DNA of 41,473 bases from Lentimicrobiaceae bacterium (GCA_015061365.1 SUWS01000021.1:1-41473), one strand, 5' to 3'; shown: positions 23,199 through 35,402, counted from the first letter of the stretch. Notes: generated from the letters alone by a model not told the origin. Numbers and translations are program-made.

Positions 23199-26100
23199 AT
23201 GAAAGGCTCTTACAGAGAATATAAGAATCTGAACCTTACACAAATAGCAAAAGAGGTTCGTAAATACTGGGAAGAGAATGACGTCTTCCAGAAGAGTTTA
23301 GACAACCGTAAAGATGGACCGGCATACGTATTCTACGAAGGTCCACCGTCAGCAAACGGAACTCCAGGTATCCACCACGTGATGGCTCGTACCATTAAAG
23401 ACATCTTCTGCCGTTATCAGACTTTGAAAGGCAAGAAAGTATCGCGTAAAGCCGGCTGGGACACCCATGGTCTTCCTGTAGAACTCGGAGTGGAAAAGAA
23501 ACTCGGTATCACTAAAGAAGACATCGGCGTCAAGATAAGCGTCGACGAATATAACAAGGCTTGCCGCGAAGAAGTCATGAAATATAAAGACTTATGGGAC
23601 GAACTTACTCGTACCATGGGTTATTGGGTCAACCTTGACGATCCTTATATCACATTCAAAAACGAATATATCGAGACCTTATGGTATCTACTCTCAGTGA
23701 TTTACAAAAAAGGTCTTCTCTATAAAGGCTACACAATACAACCTTATTCCCCGGCAGCCGGTACAGGTTTAAGCTCACACGAACTTAACATCCCTGGTTG
23801 CTACCGCGACGTTAAAGACCTCACATGTACAGCATTGTTCCGCGTCAAGGCTGAACAAACAACAATAAAGGCAAATCCTTTCGGCGTTGACGTTCCTTTC
23901 AACAGCATCCAAATAGCAGCATGGACAACAACACCATGGACCTTACCATCAAACACAGCATTGTGCGTCGGCAACGGCATCGACTATAACCTCGTAAAAT
24001 CTGTAAATCCAGTAAGCGGCGAACTCGCTTATTTCGTAGTAGCAACTCCATTGATGGGTTCGTTCTTCCCAAGCGAGGCAGAAAAACCATCATTCGAAGA
24101 TTATAAAGTCGGCGACAAGAAGCTTCCTTACGAAGTACTCGGAACATGCAAGGGTAAGGACTTGGTTGGTTTGGAATATGAACAACTCATCCCTTGGGTT
24201 AATCCAGGTGAAGGCGCATTCCGCGTGATACATGGTGACTACGTCAGTACAGAAGACGGTACAGGTATCGTTCACATCGCTCCTACTTTCGGTGCCGACG
24301 ACGACCGCGTAGCAAAACAAAGCGGCATACCTCCTCTCCAGATGATCGACAAAGACGGCAAAGCTCAGCCAATGGTTGACAAGACCGGTAAGTTTTTCAA
24401 GATAGAAGACTTAGACGAAGAATTTGTAAATAACTTCATGAACGTTGAGGCATATCGTCCTTACGCAGGTCAGTTCGTAAAGAATGCTTTCGACCCAACA
24501 AAGACAGAGAAAGACAAATCATTAGACGTCGACATCGTCGTATTGTTAAAAGAAGAAGGCAAGCTCTTCAAGAGCGAGAAACATACTCACAACTATCCAC
24601 ACTGCTGGCGTACCGACAAACCTGTTCTCTATTATCCATTAGACAGCTGGTTCATCCGCAGCACCGCTCTTAAAGACAGAATGATAGAACTTAACAAGAC
24701 CATCAACTGGAAACCTGAAGCAACAGGTAGCGGACGTTTCGGAAATTGGTTAGAGAACTTAGTCGACTGGAACTTATCACGTTCACGTTATTGGGGAACT
24801 CCACTTCCAATCTGGAGAACAGAAGACGGCACAGAAGAAGTTTGTATCGGCAGCGTAGCTGAACTCCGCGAGAGAATCGACGAAGCAGTGAAAGCCGGTT
24901 TCATGACAGAGAACCCTTACGCTTCAGAAGATTATAACAGCTTCGATTTACACAGACCTTATATAGACAACGTAATATTAGTCTCATCCGACGGAAGAAA
25001 GATGTTCCGTGAGCCAGACCTCATCGACGTTTGGTTCGATTCAGGTGCAATGCCTTACGCACAGATACATTATATGGGCGAAGAAGGCAAACTCAACGAC
25101 GAGACATTCCCGGCAGACTTCATCGCAGAAGGCGTCGACCAAACACGTGGATGGTTCTTCACATTACACGCCATCGCTACCATGATTTCAGATTCTGTCT
25201 CATACAAGACTGTCATCTCTAACGGTTTGGTATTAGACAAGAACGGCAACAAGATGTCGAAACGACTCGGCAACGCCGTCGACCCATTTGAAGCGATAGA
25301 GAAATACGGCGCCGACGCAGTACGTTGGTACATGATAACAAACTCACAACCTTGGGACAATCTTAAATTTGACGAAGAAGGCGTTGACGAGGTTCGCCGC
25401 AAATTCTTCGGAACATTATATAACACATACGCATTCTTCGCATTGTACGCTAATATCGATAAGTTCGACTTCTCGGAGGCTGAGATACCTTACGAAGAAC
25501 GCCCTGAAATTGACAGATGGATTTTATCAGAATTAAATTCTTTGATAGAAGAAGTCAACGAGGATTATCAAAACTACGAACCAACAAAAGCAGGTCGTGC
25601 GATAGCAGAATTCGTCGACGCTCACTTGAGCAACTGGTACGTACGTCTCTCACGCCGTCGTTTCTGGAAGAGCGATGCCTCTGCAGATAAGACCTCAGCA
25701 TATCAGACATTATACACATGTTTGAATGTCATAGCTAAGATTGCAAGTCCGATAGCACCATTCTTCTCAGAAAGATTGTATCAAGATTTGAATGCCGCTA
25801 CAGGTCGTGAAGTTGCAGAATCAGTACACCTCACCGATTTCCCGGTTGCCGACAAGAACTTAATCAATAAAGATTTGGAAGAAAGAATGGAGATGGCACA
25901 GCTCTCCTCATCGATGGTATTGTCGTTGAGAAAGAAAGCCAACATCCGTGTTCGTCAACCTTTGTCAAAGATTATGATCCCTGTCAAGTCAGATAAATTC
26001 CTCGAACAATTCAAGAAAGTGGAACAACTCATACTCTCAGAAGTCAACGTCAAGGAAATAGAATATCTGACAGCTGATAAAAATATCTTGGTAAAGAAAG

Positions 26101-26615
26101 TGAAGCCAAACCTCAGAAACTTAGGTCGTCGTTATGGCAAGATGATAAAACAGATAACACAGTTCTTCGCGGAGATAGACCAAGAGACAATCAGAACATT
26201 GGAGAACGTCGGTTATTTGGACGTGACCTTAGAGGGACAGGAATTACATCTCGAGTTGTCGGATGCTATCATCACAACAGAAGACATTCCAGGTTGGGCA
26301 GTAGCCACACAAGATGATTCGACAGTAGCGTTAGACATCACTATAACTCCTGAATTAGCAGAAGAGGGTTTGGCAAGAGAGATCATCAACAGAATCCAGA
26401 ACATGAGAAAAGACGCCGACTTCGAGGTTACTGACAATATCATCCTGACAATAGAAAAGAACGACAATATTAATGATGTAGTGAAGAAATATGAAGAATA
26501 TATCTGTTCGGAGACTTTAGCTACATTGAATATGACAGACAATATAGGCGAAGATATTGAAGCATTAGAGCTTATCGACAATATTTCTGTTAAAATAAAA
26601 ATAGACAAAAAATAA
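23199..26615 (+). CDS. ileS: Isoleucyl-tRNA synthetase
   Basis: Class I synthetase of 1138 residues that charges tRNA-Ile. HIGH-type motif in PSANGTPGIHHVMART, editing (CP1) domain with WTTTPWTLPSNTAL and GTGIVHIAPTFGADD, KMSKS-type loop GNKMSKRLGNAVDP, and an anticodon-binding region (YVRLSRRRFW, C-terminal about 870-1138). The length and type (longer, eukaryote-like IleRS) are usual in Bacteroidota and are the class often less sensitive to mupirocin; that is a family statement, not a test of this protein. The start MKGSYREYKNLNLTQIA is canonical and follows a -7 element. Confidence 0.96.
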   Translation: MKGSYREYKNLNLTQIAKEVRKYWEENDVFQKSLDNRKDGPAYVFYEGPPSANGTPGIHHVMARTIKDIFCRYQTLKGKKVSRKAGWDTHGLPVELGVEKKLGITKEDIGVKISVDEYNKACREEVMKYKDLWDELTRTMGYWVNLDDPYITFKNEYIETLWYLLSVIYKKGLLYKGYTIQPYSPAAGTGLSSHELNIPGCYRDVKDLTCTALFRVKAEQTTIKANPFGVDVPFNSIQIAAWTTTPWTLPSNTALCVGNGIDYNLVKSVNPVSGELAYFVVATPLMGSFFPSEAEKPSFEDYKVGDKKLPYEVLGTCKGKDLVGLEYEQLIPWVNPGEGAFRVIHGDYVSTEDGTGIVHIAPTFGADDDRVAKQSGIPPLQMIDKDGKAQPMVDKTGKFFKIEDLDEEFVNNFMNVEAYRPYAGQFVKNAFDPTKTEKDKSLDVDIVVLLKEEGKLFKSEKHTHNYPHCWRTDKPVLYYPLDSWFIRSTALKDRMIELNKTINWKPEATGSGRFGNWLENLVDWNLSRSRYWGTPLPIWRTEDGTEEVCIGSVAELRERIDEAVKAGFMTENPYASEDYNSFDLHRPYIDNVILVSSDGRKMFREPDLIDVWFDSGAMPYAQIHYMGEEGKLNDETFPADFIAEGVDQTRGWFFTLHAIATMISDSVSYKTVISNGLVLDKNGNKMSKRLGNAVDPFEAIEKYGADAVRWYMITNSQPWDNLKFDEEGVDEVRRKFFGTLYNTYAFFALYANIDKFDFSEAEIPYEERPEIDRWILSELNSLIEEVNEDYQNYEPTKAGRAIAEFVDAHLSNWYVRLSRRRFWKSDASADKTSAYQTLYTCLNVIAKIASPIAPFFSERLYQDLNAATGREVAESVHLTDFPVADKNLINKDLEERMEMAQLSSSMVLSLRKKANIRVRQPLSKIMIPVKSDKFLEQFKKVEQLILSEVNVKEIEYLTADKNILVKKVKPNLRNLGRRYGKMIKQITQFFAEIDQETIRTLENVGYLDVTLEGQELHLELSDAIITTEDIPGWAVATQDDSTVALDITITPELAEEGLAREIINRIQNMRKDADFEVTDNIILTIEKNDNINDVVKKYEEYICSETLATLNMTDNIGEDIEALELIDNISVKIKIDKK

Positions 26616-26624
26616 GTTTTTTTC

Positions 26625-26655
26625 TTGTGTTTAATGAATAATGTTACTAACTTTG
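26625..26655 (+). promoter_or_regulatory. Promoter of the dksA-like gene and lspA
   Basis: TTG (26625-26627), 20-base spacer, TAACTTTG (26648-26655), 34 bases before the ATG. An excellent match to the Bacteroidota consensus. Confidence 0.75.
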
Positions 26656-26689
26656 ACAACTATAAATTGTTCAACTAAAAATTGACGCT

Positions 26690-27084
26690 ATGGAAGAAAA
26701 CATAAACAATCAAGACAGAGTAAGATACTCTGACGAGGAGCTCGAAGAGTTCAAGGAATTGATTTTAGAGAAATTGGCGAGAGCTCGTAAAGACCTTGAA
26801 ATGTTGAACGACAATGTATCTCGTAACGGCAACAACGCTAACGATACCGCACCGACTTTTAAGGTTTTGGAAGAAGGTTCTAATGTTTTGTCGAAAGAAG
26901 AGAACAGTCAGTTAGCTGCTCGTCAGTACAAGTACATTCAGAATTTGGAGAACGCATTGATACGTATAGAGAACAAGACATACGGTGTATGTCGCATGAC
27001 AGGCAAATTGATTCCTAAGGAGAGATTGCGTGCTGTGCCTCATGCAACATTAAGCGTTGAAGCAAAAATGGGACAGAAGAAGTA

Positions 27085-27085
<1 letters not shown>
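26690..27085 (+). CDS. TraR/DksA family protein without a Cys4 zinc finger
   Basis: Small cytosolic protein (131 residues), predicted to bind RNA polymerase through its secondary channel. The N-terminal half (about 10-90) is coiled coil with the DksA-like LEEFKELILEKLARARKDLEML. The C-terminal globular part is YGVCRMTGKLIPKERLRAVPHATLSV. Classic DksA has four zinc cysteines; only one (C103 region) is present, so zinc is probably not bound, as known for other Bacteroidota members. Its stop overlaps the lspA start by one base, pointing to a dksA-lspA operon. Confidence 0.88.
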
Positions 27086-29284
<2,199 letters not shown>

Positions 29285-29288
29285 ATAT

Positions 29289-29335
29289 AGGCGTGTCAAT
29301 GATTCCAAGAAAGATATGCGAGCATTGACACGTCT
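29289..29335 (+). promoter_or_regulatory. Long hairpin between atpD and atpC
   Basis: A 13-bp stem, AGGCGTGTCAATG with CATTGACACGTCT (one G-U pair), and a 21-base loop. It is followed by TCTAATTAAAATTG rather than a U run, and lies 32 bases before the atpC ATG. It could be a processing site, an mRNA stabiliser for atpD, or a weak terminator setting the beta:epsilon ratio. Confidence 0.75.
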
Positions 29336-29366
29336 AATTAAAATTGAAAATTGAAAACAGAAAATT

Positions 29367-29600
29367 ATGAACTTAACAATCATAACGCCTGATAAACAAA
29401 TCTTCGAGGGAGAGGCCGACTTGGTTCAGTTGCCTGGTATCGACGGATTGTTCGAGATATTGAACAACCACGCTCCGATGATAGCGGCTCTTAAAGAAGG
29501 AAAAGTTAAAATCGGCAATAAGAATAATTTTCAATACATTGAAATCAAAGGAGGCGTGGCAGAAGTTATGAATAACAAGATACTTGTGCTTGCAGACTGA
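29367..29600 (+). CDS. atpC: F1F0 ATP synthase subunit epsilon, short form
   Basis: Only 77 residues: the N-terminal beta-sandwich (TIITPDKQIFEGEADLVQLP, DGLFEILNNHAPMIAAL, IKGGVAEVMNNKILVLAD) with no C-terminal helical domain. Short epsilon subunits of about 80 residues are normal in Bacteroidota. The missing helices are the part that in other bacteria inhibits ATP hydrolysis, so that control should be absent. Separated from atpD by a repeat and a hairpin. Confidence 0.92.
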   Translation: MNLTIITPDKQIFEGEADLVQLPGIDGLFEILNNHAPMIAALKEGKVKIGNKNNFQYIEIKGGVAEVMNNKILVLAD

Positions 29601-29602
29601 TT

Positions 29603-29648
29603 AATTCATAATTCATAATGCATAATGCATAATGCATAATTCATAATT
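29603..29648 (+). repeat. Six tandem AATTCAT/AATGCAT heptamers
   Basis: AATTCAT twice, AATGCAT three times, AATTCAT and AATTT. They fill most of the gap from atpC to the transporter gene; same family as at 12397 and 19655. Confidence 0.92.
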
Positions 29649-29658
29649 TCTTTATCTT

Positions 29659-30504
29659 ATGATTTGGATAGTGATGCCTATTCTGATTGTCCTGATGTTT
29701 CTGTTGGGCACAGATTTGAACAAAGATTCTTTTACTAATGTTGCTCGTAATCCGCGTGCCGTTATCATAGGAATGACGGGACAATTGTTAATTCTGCCGG
29801 TGATTGCCTTTGTTTTAGCTTGTCTCTTGAAATTACCTCCAGTATATTTCATGGGAATAATGCTGATAGCCTGCTGCCCCGGTGGAAGTTCCTCCAACGT
29901 ATTCTCCATGTTGGCAAAAGGCGACGTGGCTCTCTCTGTCACACTAACAGCGATAAGCAGTATCGTCACCATGTTCACGATTCCTGCCATAATGGAGTTC
30001 GTCTCTAACTTCGTCTCAGAACAAAGCGGCATCGACATCAATCTGCCTTTCGGAAAACTCATCGTACAAAACATAGTGCTACTTTTCGTACCCCTGATAT
30101 TGGGAATCTTGTTCAGAAAATTCTATCCCGATACAGCCGCTAAGGTGAACAAGATATTAGGTAAGTTAGCCTTCCCTGCTCTAATGACTTTAGCCTTAAT
30201 ATTCTTCCTCCAATATACTGAAGAAATCAAAGCCAACTTCGCTGTACTCGGAATCACAATCACGGTATTGATATTAGCCGCGATGTTATGCAGTTCCCTG
30301 TTATCTCGACTTACAAAATCTAACACGGCCGTAAGAAGGACTATCGTCATTGAAGTAGGTATGCAAAACGCGGCGCAAGCCATCTCCATAGCGAGTTCTC
30401 CTTTTATCTTCAACAACGGCGAGATGGCGTTACCAGCGATAATCTACGCACTCCTCATGAATGTGATACTTCTGATCTACGTCGCAGTGGTGAAAAAATC
30501 TTAG
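29659..30504 (+). CDS. Bile acid:sodium symporter (BASS) family transporter
   Basis: Integral membrane protein of 281 residues with about nine hydrophobic segments. The family pattern CCPGGSSSNVFSMLAKGDVALSVTLTAIS (around 73-101) and EVGMQNAAQAISIA (around 231-244) mark the BASS sodium sites. Substrates of this family range from bile acids to pantoate and pyruvate; the sequence does not tell which. It is convergent with the TonB-dependent receptor gene, with repeat words between them. Confidence 0.9.
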   Translation: MIWIVMPILIVLMFLLGTDLNKDSFTNVARNPRAVIIGMTGQLLILPVIAFVLACLLKLPPVYFMGIMLIACCPGGSSSNVFSMLAKGDVALSVTLTAISSIVTMFTIPAIMEFVSNFVSEQSGIDINLPFGKLIVQNIVLLFVPLILGILFRKFYPDTAAKVNKILGKLAFPALMTLALIFFLQYTEEIKANFAVLGITITVLILAAMLCSSLLSRLTKSNTAVRRTIVIEVGMQNAAQAISIASSPFIFNNGEMALPAIIYALLMNVILLIYVAVVKKS

Positions 30505-30585
30505 AAACTGAAAATCTGAGAATCTGAAAATCTGAGAGTCTGGAACTCTAAAATTCTAAAGTTCCAGAATTCTAAAGTTCTAAAA
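30503..30585 (+). repeat. Octamer words (AAAATCTG and TTCTAAAG types) between convergent genes
   Basis: AGAAACTG, AAAATCTG, AGAATCTG, AAAATCTG, AGAGTCTG in 8-base register are followed by CTCTAAAA, TTCTAAAG, TTCCAGAA, TTCTAAAG, TTCTAAAA. The second part nearly repeats 15887-15926. Both flanking stop codons touch the repeat. Confidence 0.9.
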
Positions 30586-33021
30586 TCACATTCCCGCTCC
30601 GGGATTCTGCATCTCACCGCCTCCCGTCTGTGCGTGACGTTCTAACTCCATCTTACCGAAACGGAACACCATGCCGGCACTGATAGAACGGCTGTTATAC
30701 TTGAACGAGCTGTAGGATTGATAATACGGATTCGTTATATTGTTATCCCATTTGTTCCAGTTGAAAATGTCGTTTACGTTGATATGAACCGACATCTTTC
30801 TGTCGAAGAAATCGGCACGGATTCCACAGTTGATGGAATAGTTGGCGTGACGTTCTGCAAAGAGCGACTTCTGAGGCGAACGATAGTTACCAGAGGCGTG
30901 AATCTCTAACTTGTTCCATAACTTAGTCCAGAGGTTAAGACGTGCGCTATAAACTATCGAGTTGTCCTTGATGACTTCGTTATTCAGTTTGTCGAACATC
31001 GTTTCGTAATAGTAGTTATATACATTAGCGTACAATCTCATGTTAAACATGCCGGTAGGACGGTAAGTGACGTTAGCTTCCAAACCAGTTCTCGACGATT
31101 TTCCCACATTGACGGGATAAGAATATTGGACATAACGTCCGAAGAAATCATCATAAATCACGTCACTGATATTATCGACAGTGTTCTTAGAATCTCTGTA
31201 ATAAGCAGTCAGGCCGACGGAACCGAATCTGTTCCAATATTTTGTCCATCCTCCTTCAACGGAGTTGGTGTATGTCGGCAGAAGGTCAGGATTTCCTGTA
31301 GAGTAAGATTCTGTGGAATAGAACTTAAAGCTTGTAAGGTTTCTCGGATTTGGCGGGGCGATACGGCGCGAATAGCTCATGCTGAAGTTATGCATCGACT
31401 GTGTCCTATATGAAAGATGTATTGAAGGACGCCAGTTGAGATAGTCTTTTGTAATATTGCTTTCTTCGTATCCCGAGATGTTATTCCATATTCTCTCATA
31501 TTCCATTCTGACACCTGGTTTTAAGACGAAGTTACCCCATTTCTGTTGGACGGTAAGGTAGACATCATATTCATGCGAGCCGACTTCTCTGTCGTAACTT
31601 CTCATAATGTCGTTCACATAAACGTCGCCGTTAAGCGTGTCGTAATCTATATAATAATTGTCGGGACTATATTCGTAAGATGCGCCCAATCCTATCTCGC
31701 CGTTTTCTGAATAAGGCAGCGAATAATCCAAGTTGACGCCATATCCGACATCGTTATAATCGGTAAGTTCCCTATAGTCGACATTCATCCAAGTCTGCGT
31801 CTCGTATGTCTGCTTGTTATAATCGTTGCTGTAACCATCCGACAGGTTGCCTGTCATTCTGAGGCTGATGTTATGACCTTCGTTATTAAACTTATGCATA
31901 TATTGCAGACCGGCGTGATAGAACTGGTTAAGTCCGTCAGAATTCCCGTAAGTCTCATAATGATACATTCCCGAATCTTGCATATATTCGTGACGGAACG
32001 TTTCGTTAAAACTTTCGCTGCTGTTAGCATGAGGCCATCCTCCGATCCACACGCCGATAGTGTTCATCGTATCTATATTATAATCGAAGTTGATATTGAA
32101 GCCTCCGCCGAAGTTGTTGGAGAAGCTCTCTCCGTCGTATGTGGTATGGTTGGTGATGTCGAAGTTATTATCGTAAGAGGTACTGTAACCGTTATTGTAA
32201 TTCTTCCATCTTGAGTATGAACCGCTGAGGAAGAGGTTAAGCGACACCTTTTCGTTAGCCCATACGTAAGAAGCCCATGGAGATACATTAGGAGCAGATG
32301 ACGCTCTTGCCCCGAAGCTAAGAAACTGGTTCTTTTTTATTTTGGAATTGGTGACGATATTAATGATGCCGCCGTCACTGTTTGATGAATAACGAGCTGA
32401 AGGATTGGTGATGACTTCTATTCTTTCGAGAGCGTTGGCTGGCATCTGCTGCAGATATGTTTTCAGGTTCTCTTCGTTAAGGTTGGAAGGCTGTCCGTTG
32501 ATCCATACTTCCACGGAAGATACGCCGCGTAATGTGATGTTACCTTCAACGTCTACTTCCACACCAGGGGCGTTCTGAAGAGCGTCGGAGACCGTACCTG
32601 TCTGCACGCTCGGATCTTCGCTTACATTATATAATGTTTTCTCTCCTTCGTTACTGAACAGCGGGCGTTTCTCGACGATAACCACCTCATCTAAGGTAGT
32701 ACTGCCTGGTTTCATCTTTACTACACCCATATCTAAGTCGGCATTGACATCTATGATCTTCTTCATGGATTCATAACCTATTGATGAAACGAAGAATATA
32801 TATTTACCGTTCGGGACATGTTCTAATTTAAAAAGTCCCACCTCATTAGATGAAGTGCCCGATACAAATACAGAGTCGGTGGCGCGCATAAGACCGACAT
32901 TGACAAAGGGAAGTTTCTCGTTGTTCAAACTGTCGACCAACACTCCACTGACGTTGTTTTGTGAAAAAAGAAATCCCATTTGTAAGAACAAGATTGTAAA
33001 TAATAAATATGCCCGTTTCAT
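30586..33021 (-). CDS. TonB-dependent outer-membrane receptor with CarboxypepD_reg-like domain
   Basis: Outer-membrane beta-barrel protein of 811 residues. A signal peptide (1-22, FLFSQ) precedes a carboxypeptidase-regulatory-like domain (about 25-105, VSGVLVDSLNNEKLPFVNVGL), a plug domain (about 130-230; GVEVDVEGNITLRGVSSVEVWINGQP, ERIEVITNPSARY) and a large barrel typical of the outer membrane beta-barrel (OMP_b-brl_3) family. The tail is rich in Gly, Met and His rather than ending in an aromatic residue. No SusD partner is encoded beside it, so it is not a classic SusCD transporter; ligand unknown. The start MKRAYLLFTILF is chosen over an upstream ATG because it gives a clean signal peptide. 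Confidence 0.88.
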   Translation of the reverse strand: MKRAYLLFTILFLQMGFLFSQNNVSGVLVDSLNNEKLPFVNVGLMRATDSVFVSGTSSNEVGLFKLEHVPNGKYIFFVSSIGYESMKKIIDVNADLDMGVVKMKPGSTTLDEVVIVEKRPLFSNEGEKTLYNVSEDPSVQTGTVSDALQNAPGVEVDVEGNITLRGVSSVEVWINGQPSNLNEENLKTYLQQMPANALERIEVITNPSARYSSNSDGGIINIVTNSKIKKNQFLSFGARASSAPNVSPWASYVWANEKVSLNLFLSGSYSRWKNYNNGYSTSYDNNFDITNHTTYDGESFSNNFGGGFNINFDYNIDTMNTIGVWIGGWPHANSSESFNETFRHEYMQDSGMYHYETYGNSDGLNQFYHAGLQYMHKFNNEGHNISLRMTGNLSDGYSNDYNKQTYETQTWMNVDYRELTDYNDVGYGVNLDYSLPYSENGEIGLGASYEYSPDNYYIDYDTLNGDVYVNDIMRSYDREVGSHEYDVYLTVQQKWGNFVLKPGVRMEYERIWNNISGYEESNITKDYLNWRPSIHLSYRTQSMHNFSMSYSRRIAPPNPRNLTSFKFYSTESYSTGNPDLLPTYTNSVEGGWTKYWNRFGSVGLTAYYRDSKNTVDNISDVIYDDFFGRYVQYSYPVNVGKSSRTGLEANVTYRPTGMFNMRLYANVYNYYYETMFDKLNNEVIKDNSIVYSARLNLWTKLWNKLEIHASGNYRSPQKSLFAERHANYSINCGIRADFFDRKMSVHINVNDIFNWNKWDNNITNPYYQSYSSFKYNSRSISAGMVFRFGKMELERHAQTGGGEMQNPGAGM

Positions 33022-33103
33022 AACAGATAATTTAATTTGAAAAGTTTTTTTTGCATATTTTGTAACGAAACTTTTATAGAAAAGTTGCATGAAAATATTC
33101 GCC

Positions 33104-33214
33104 CAAAGATAAATCAATTTTTATTCCATATTTAACTTATTTTTTGCGACTGAAGCATTTTTTCAAAAAACTAAAATTTTTCTTCATTTATTCAAAAATT
33201 TTTGCTTAATTTTG
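33104..33214. promoter_or_regulatory. Divergent -7 elements for the TonB receptor and the GT5-like gene
   Basis: Minus strand TATCTTTG (CAAAGATA on plus, 33104-33111) lies 82 bases upstream of the receptor start. Plus strand TAATTTTG (33207-33214) lies 26 bases before ATG 33241. The rest of this 219-base gap is AT-rich, with nothing else recognised. Confidence 0.6.
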
Positions 33215-33240
33215 TATTGTCAATTCGACATAATTAAATT

Positions 33241-34068
33241 ATGCCAAATATGGAAAAAACTAAGATACTATTCGTTCATCAGGAGATAACACCTTACTTG
33301 GATGAAAATCCCATCTCTTCTATTGGTCGTAACTTGCCGGAAGGCATTCAACTGAAAGGTAAAGAGATTCGCATCTTTATGCCTCGATTCGGGTGCATCA
33401 ACGAAAGAAGGAACCAGTTGCACGAGGTTATTCGTCTCTCCGGTATGAACTTAATCATAAATGACACCGACCATCCTCTTATCATAAAAGTGGCATCCAT
33501 ACAGAAAGCCAGGATGCAAATATATTTCATCGATAATGATGACTTCTTCACCAAACGCAAGTCAACGGTCTTTGATAAGGACGGAGTTTTCTTTAAAGAC
33601 AATGACGACAGAACTATATTCTTTTCACGCGGTGTCATTGAGACGATACGAAAACTGAATTGGCCACCAGACATCATCCACTGCAACGGATGGATGTCGG
33701 CTCTCATACCTATCTATATCAAAAAGGCATTTATCGACAACCCTCTATTCTCGGATTCTAAGATCGTGCTGTCGATATACGACGACGACTTTCCTAAGTC
33801 ATTCCCTGCAGGATTCGACAAAAAGATGAAGATGAACGGCATCGTCCCTAAAGACGTGAAAAATCTTAGGACGACGAACTTCGTCAACCTGATGAGAAAC
33901 GCTGTCGATTTCTCCGACGCTATCATCTTCGGAAGCGAAAAGATAAATCCAAAATTAGAGGAATACGTAAAATCTTCAGGAAAACCATTTTTGGAATACC
34001 AAAGCCCGGAAAATTACGTTGATGCTTACAACGATTTTTATGATAGTTTGTTAAAAGAAGAAAAATAA
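33241..34068 (+). CDS. Starch/glycogen synthase N-terminal domain protein (GT5-like), lacking the C-terminal half
   Basis: Cytosolic protein of 275 residues (271 if the second ATG at 33250 is used). It resembles only the N-terminal catalytic lobe of glycogen synthases: KTKILFVHQEITPYL, GKEIRIFMPRFGCINERR and PDIIHCNGWMSALIPIYIK (the HxHDW-like site). The C-terminal nucleotide-sugar lobe is missing and no stop or frameshift explains it. Such short forms next to DUF4270 are common in Bacteroidota, so this is a conserved protein, not debris. Whether it makes glucan is doubtful. DUF4270 follows directly. Confidence 0.82.
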   Translation: MPNMEKTKILFVHQEITPYLDENPISSIGRNLPEGIQLKGKEIRIFMPRFGCINERRNQLHEVIRLSGMNLIINDTDHPLIIKVASIQKARMQIYFIDNDDFFTKRKSTVFDKDGVFFKDNDDRTIFFSRGVIETIRKLNWPPDIIHCNGWMSALIPIYIKKAFIDNPLFSDSKIVLSIYDDDFPKSFPAGFDKKMKMNGIVPKDVKNLRTTNFVNLMRNAVDFSDAIIFGSEKINPKLEEYVKSSGKPFLEYQSPENYVDAYNDFYDSLLKEEK

Positions 34069-35400
34069 TTGACCTTGAAAACAAAACGTTTATTATTATT
34101 GACATTGATGATGCTTCTGGCTGTAACTTCGTGTAAGAAAGTGCCACAGCATATCGGCAGTTCCTTACAACCTAACAGCAGCTACATCCATGTGGCGTTC
34201 TCTGGCAACCAAAACATAATCTCTGACGTAAGCTGTATCGACTCTTTAAGCACAAAGTCGGCAAGTCTCTCGCTCGTAGGAGACTTGAACGACCCTCATT
34301 TCGGCAACTCCAACCTAAGCTTTTATTCCCAGATAGGTCTGACAAGTAACAGCCTGCAATGGGGCGATGGAGCAACGAGCGACTCGGCAGTATTACAGAT
34401 CCTGTATGGCGGATATTATGGAGATACTCTGACACCACTGACAATCAAAATCCATGAAGTGACAGAATCAATGAGCGGCGACTCGATGACTTATTATTCC
34501 AACACTTCCTTTGAAGTCGGTGATGAATTGGCTAACTATACCTTCCTTCCAAGACCAAGAACGAGAACGAAGTTAGGCAACGATACCATAGGAGTGCAGG
34601 TGATAAGAATACCTGTCGACAACATCTTGGGAGAAAAACTCATCAATGCCCAAACAGAAGGATTCGCATCCAACGACGCGTTCATGGATTATTTCAAAGG
34701 CATACGTCTCTCTTGCGAACCATCATCAGGGACAGGCTCTATATGTTATTTCAACCTGCTCAACACGAATTCATATTTAAGAGTATATTACCACAACGAT
34801 CACGATACTACGTACTACGATTTCAATGTGAGCGACAAATATGTACGTTTCAATCATTTCGAACACGATTATGATAATGCGCAAGCACCGATAACCTTTA
34901 ACGACACAGCGTTCAACGAGTATCTTTACGTACAGTCAACAGCGGGTGTGAGGTCGAGGATTCAGTTTCCGGAACTCGCTCAATGGGCGGAAGATATGAA
35001 CACCAACGTTCTTATCAATGAAGCTAAACTGACTCTCACCGGTGCAAACGGATTGATTAACGGAGTAAACAACGACACAACAATATTCACTCAACCGGTA
35101 CAGTTAGTTGTAGTAAAAGCTAAAGAAGATGGTTCATACTCACTTCTTCCCGACCAACTTGTCGGAACAAACTATTTCGGAGGATATTACGAGCCTGAAA
35201 CAGATCAGGTGTGGTTCAGAATCTCGGAATACGTGCAGGATCTCATCTTAGCCGGTCCTAATGCTGAAGACCACGGATTATACATCTACACCTATTCGGG
35301 AGCTTTCAACGCAAAACGCTGGATCTTCCACGGACCTGATAGTCCTGACACTGCAAACAGAATTAAATTAGATATCATTTATTCAAAAATTGACGATTAA
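34069..35400 (+). CDS. DUF4270 lipoprotein
   Basis: Predicted surface or periplasmic lipoprotein of 443 residues with a lipobox at AVTSC (about 22). The rest is beta-rich and Ser/Asn/Thr-rich without recognised catalytic motifs. Conserved-looking blocks are GDLNDPHFGNSNLSFYSQI and LYIYTYSGAFNAKRWIFHG near the end. Function unknown; the family is restricted to Bacteroidota and often sits beside the GT5-like gene as here. The first codon is TTG at 34069, immediately after the previous stop; TTG 34075 is an alternative giving MKTKRLLLL. Confidence 0.85.
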   Translation: MTLKTKRLLLLTLMMLLAVTSCKKVPQHIGSSLQPNSSYIHVAFSGNQNIISDVSCIDSLSTKSASLSLVGDLNDPHFGNSNLSFYSQIGLTSNSLQWGDGATSDSAVLQILYGGYYGDTLTPLTIKIHEVTESMSGDSMTYYSNTSFEVGDELANYTFLPRPRTRTKLGNDTIGVQVIRIPVDNILGEKLINAQTEGFASNDAFMDYFKGIRLSCEPSSGTGSICYFNLLNTNSYLRVYYHNDHDTTYYDFNVSDKYVRFNHFEHDYDNAQAPITFNDTAFNEYLYVQSTAGVRSRIQFPELAQWAEDMNTNVLINEAKLTLTGANGLINGVNNDTTIFTQPVQLVVVKAKEDGSYSLLPDQLVGTNYFGGYYEPETDQVWFRISEYVQDLILAGPNAEDHGLYIYTYSGAFNAKRWIFHGPDSPDTANRIKLDIIYSKIDD

Positions 35401-35402
35401 GT

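Noticed and set aside
29289..29335. Simple intrinsic terminator after atpD.
   Set aside because: The stem is strong but no U tract follows and atpC needs transcription from upstream, so it is listed as a regulatory or processing hairpin.
33241..34068. Truncated glycogen synthase pseudogene.
   Set aside because: The frame is intact, starts after a -7 element and abuts DUF4270 with no space; short GT5 N-domain proteins beside DUF4270 are common in the phylum.
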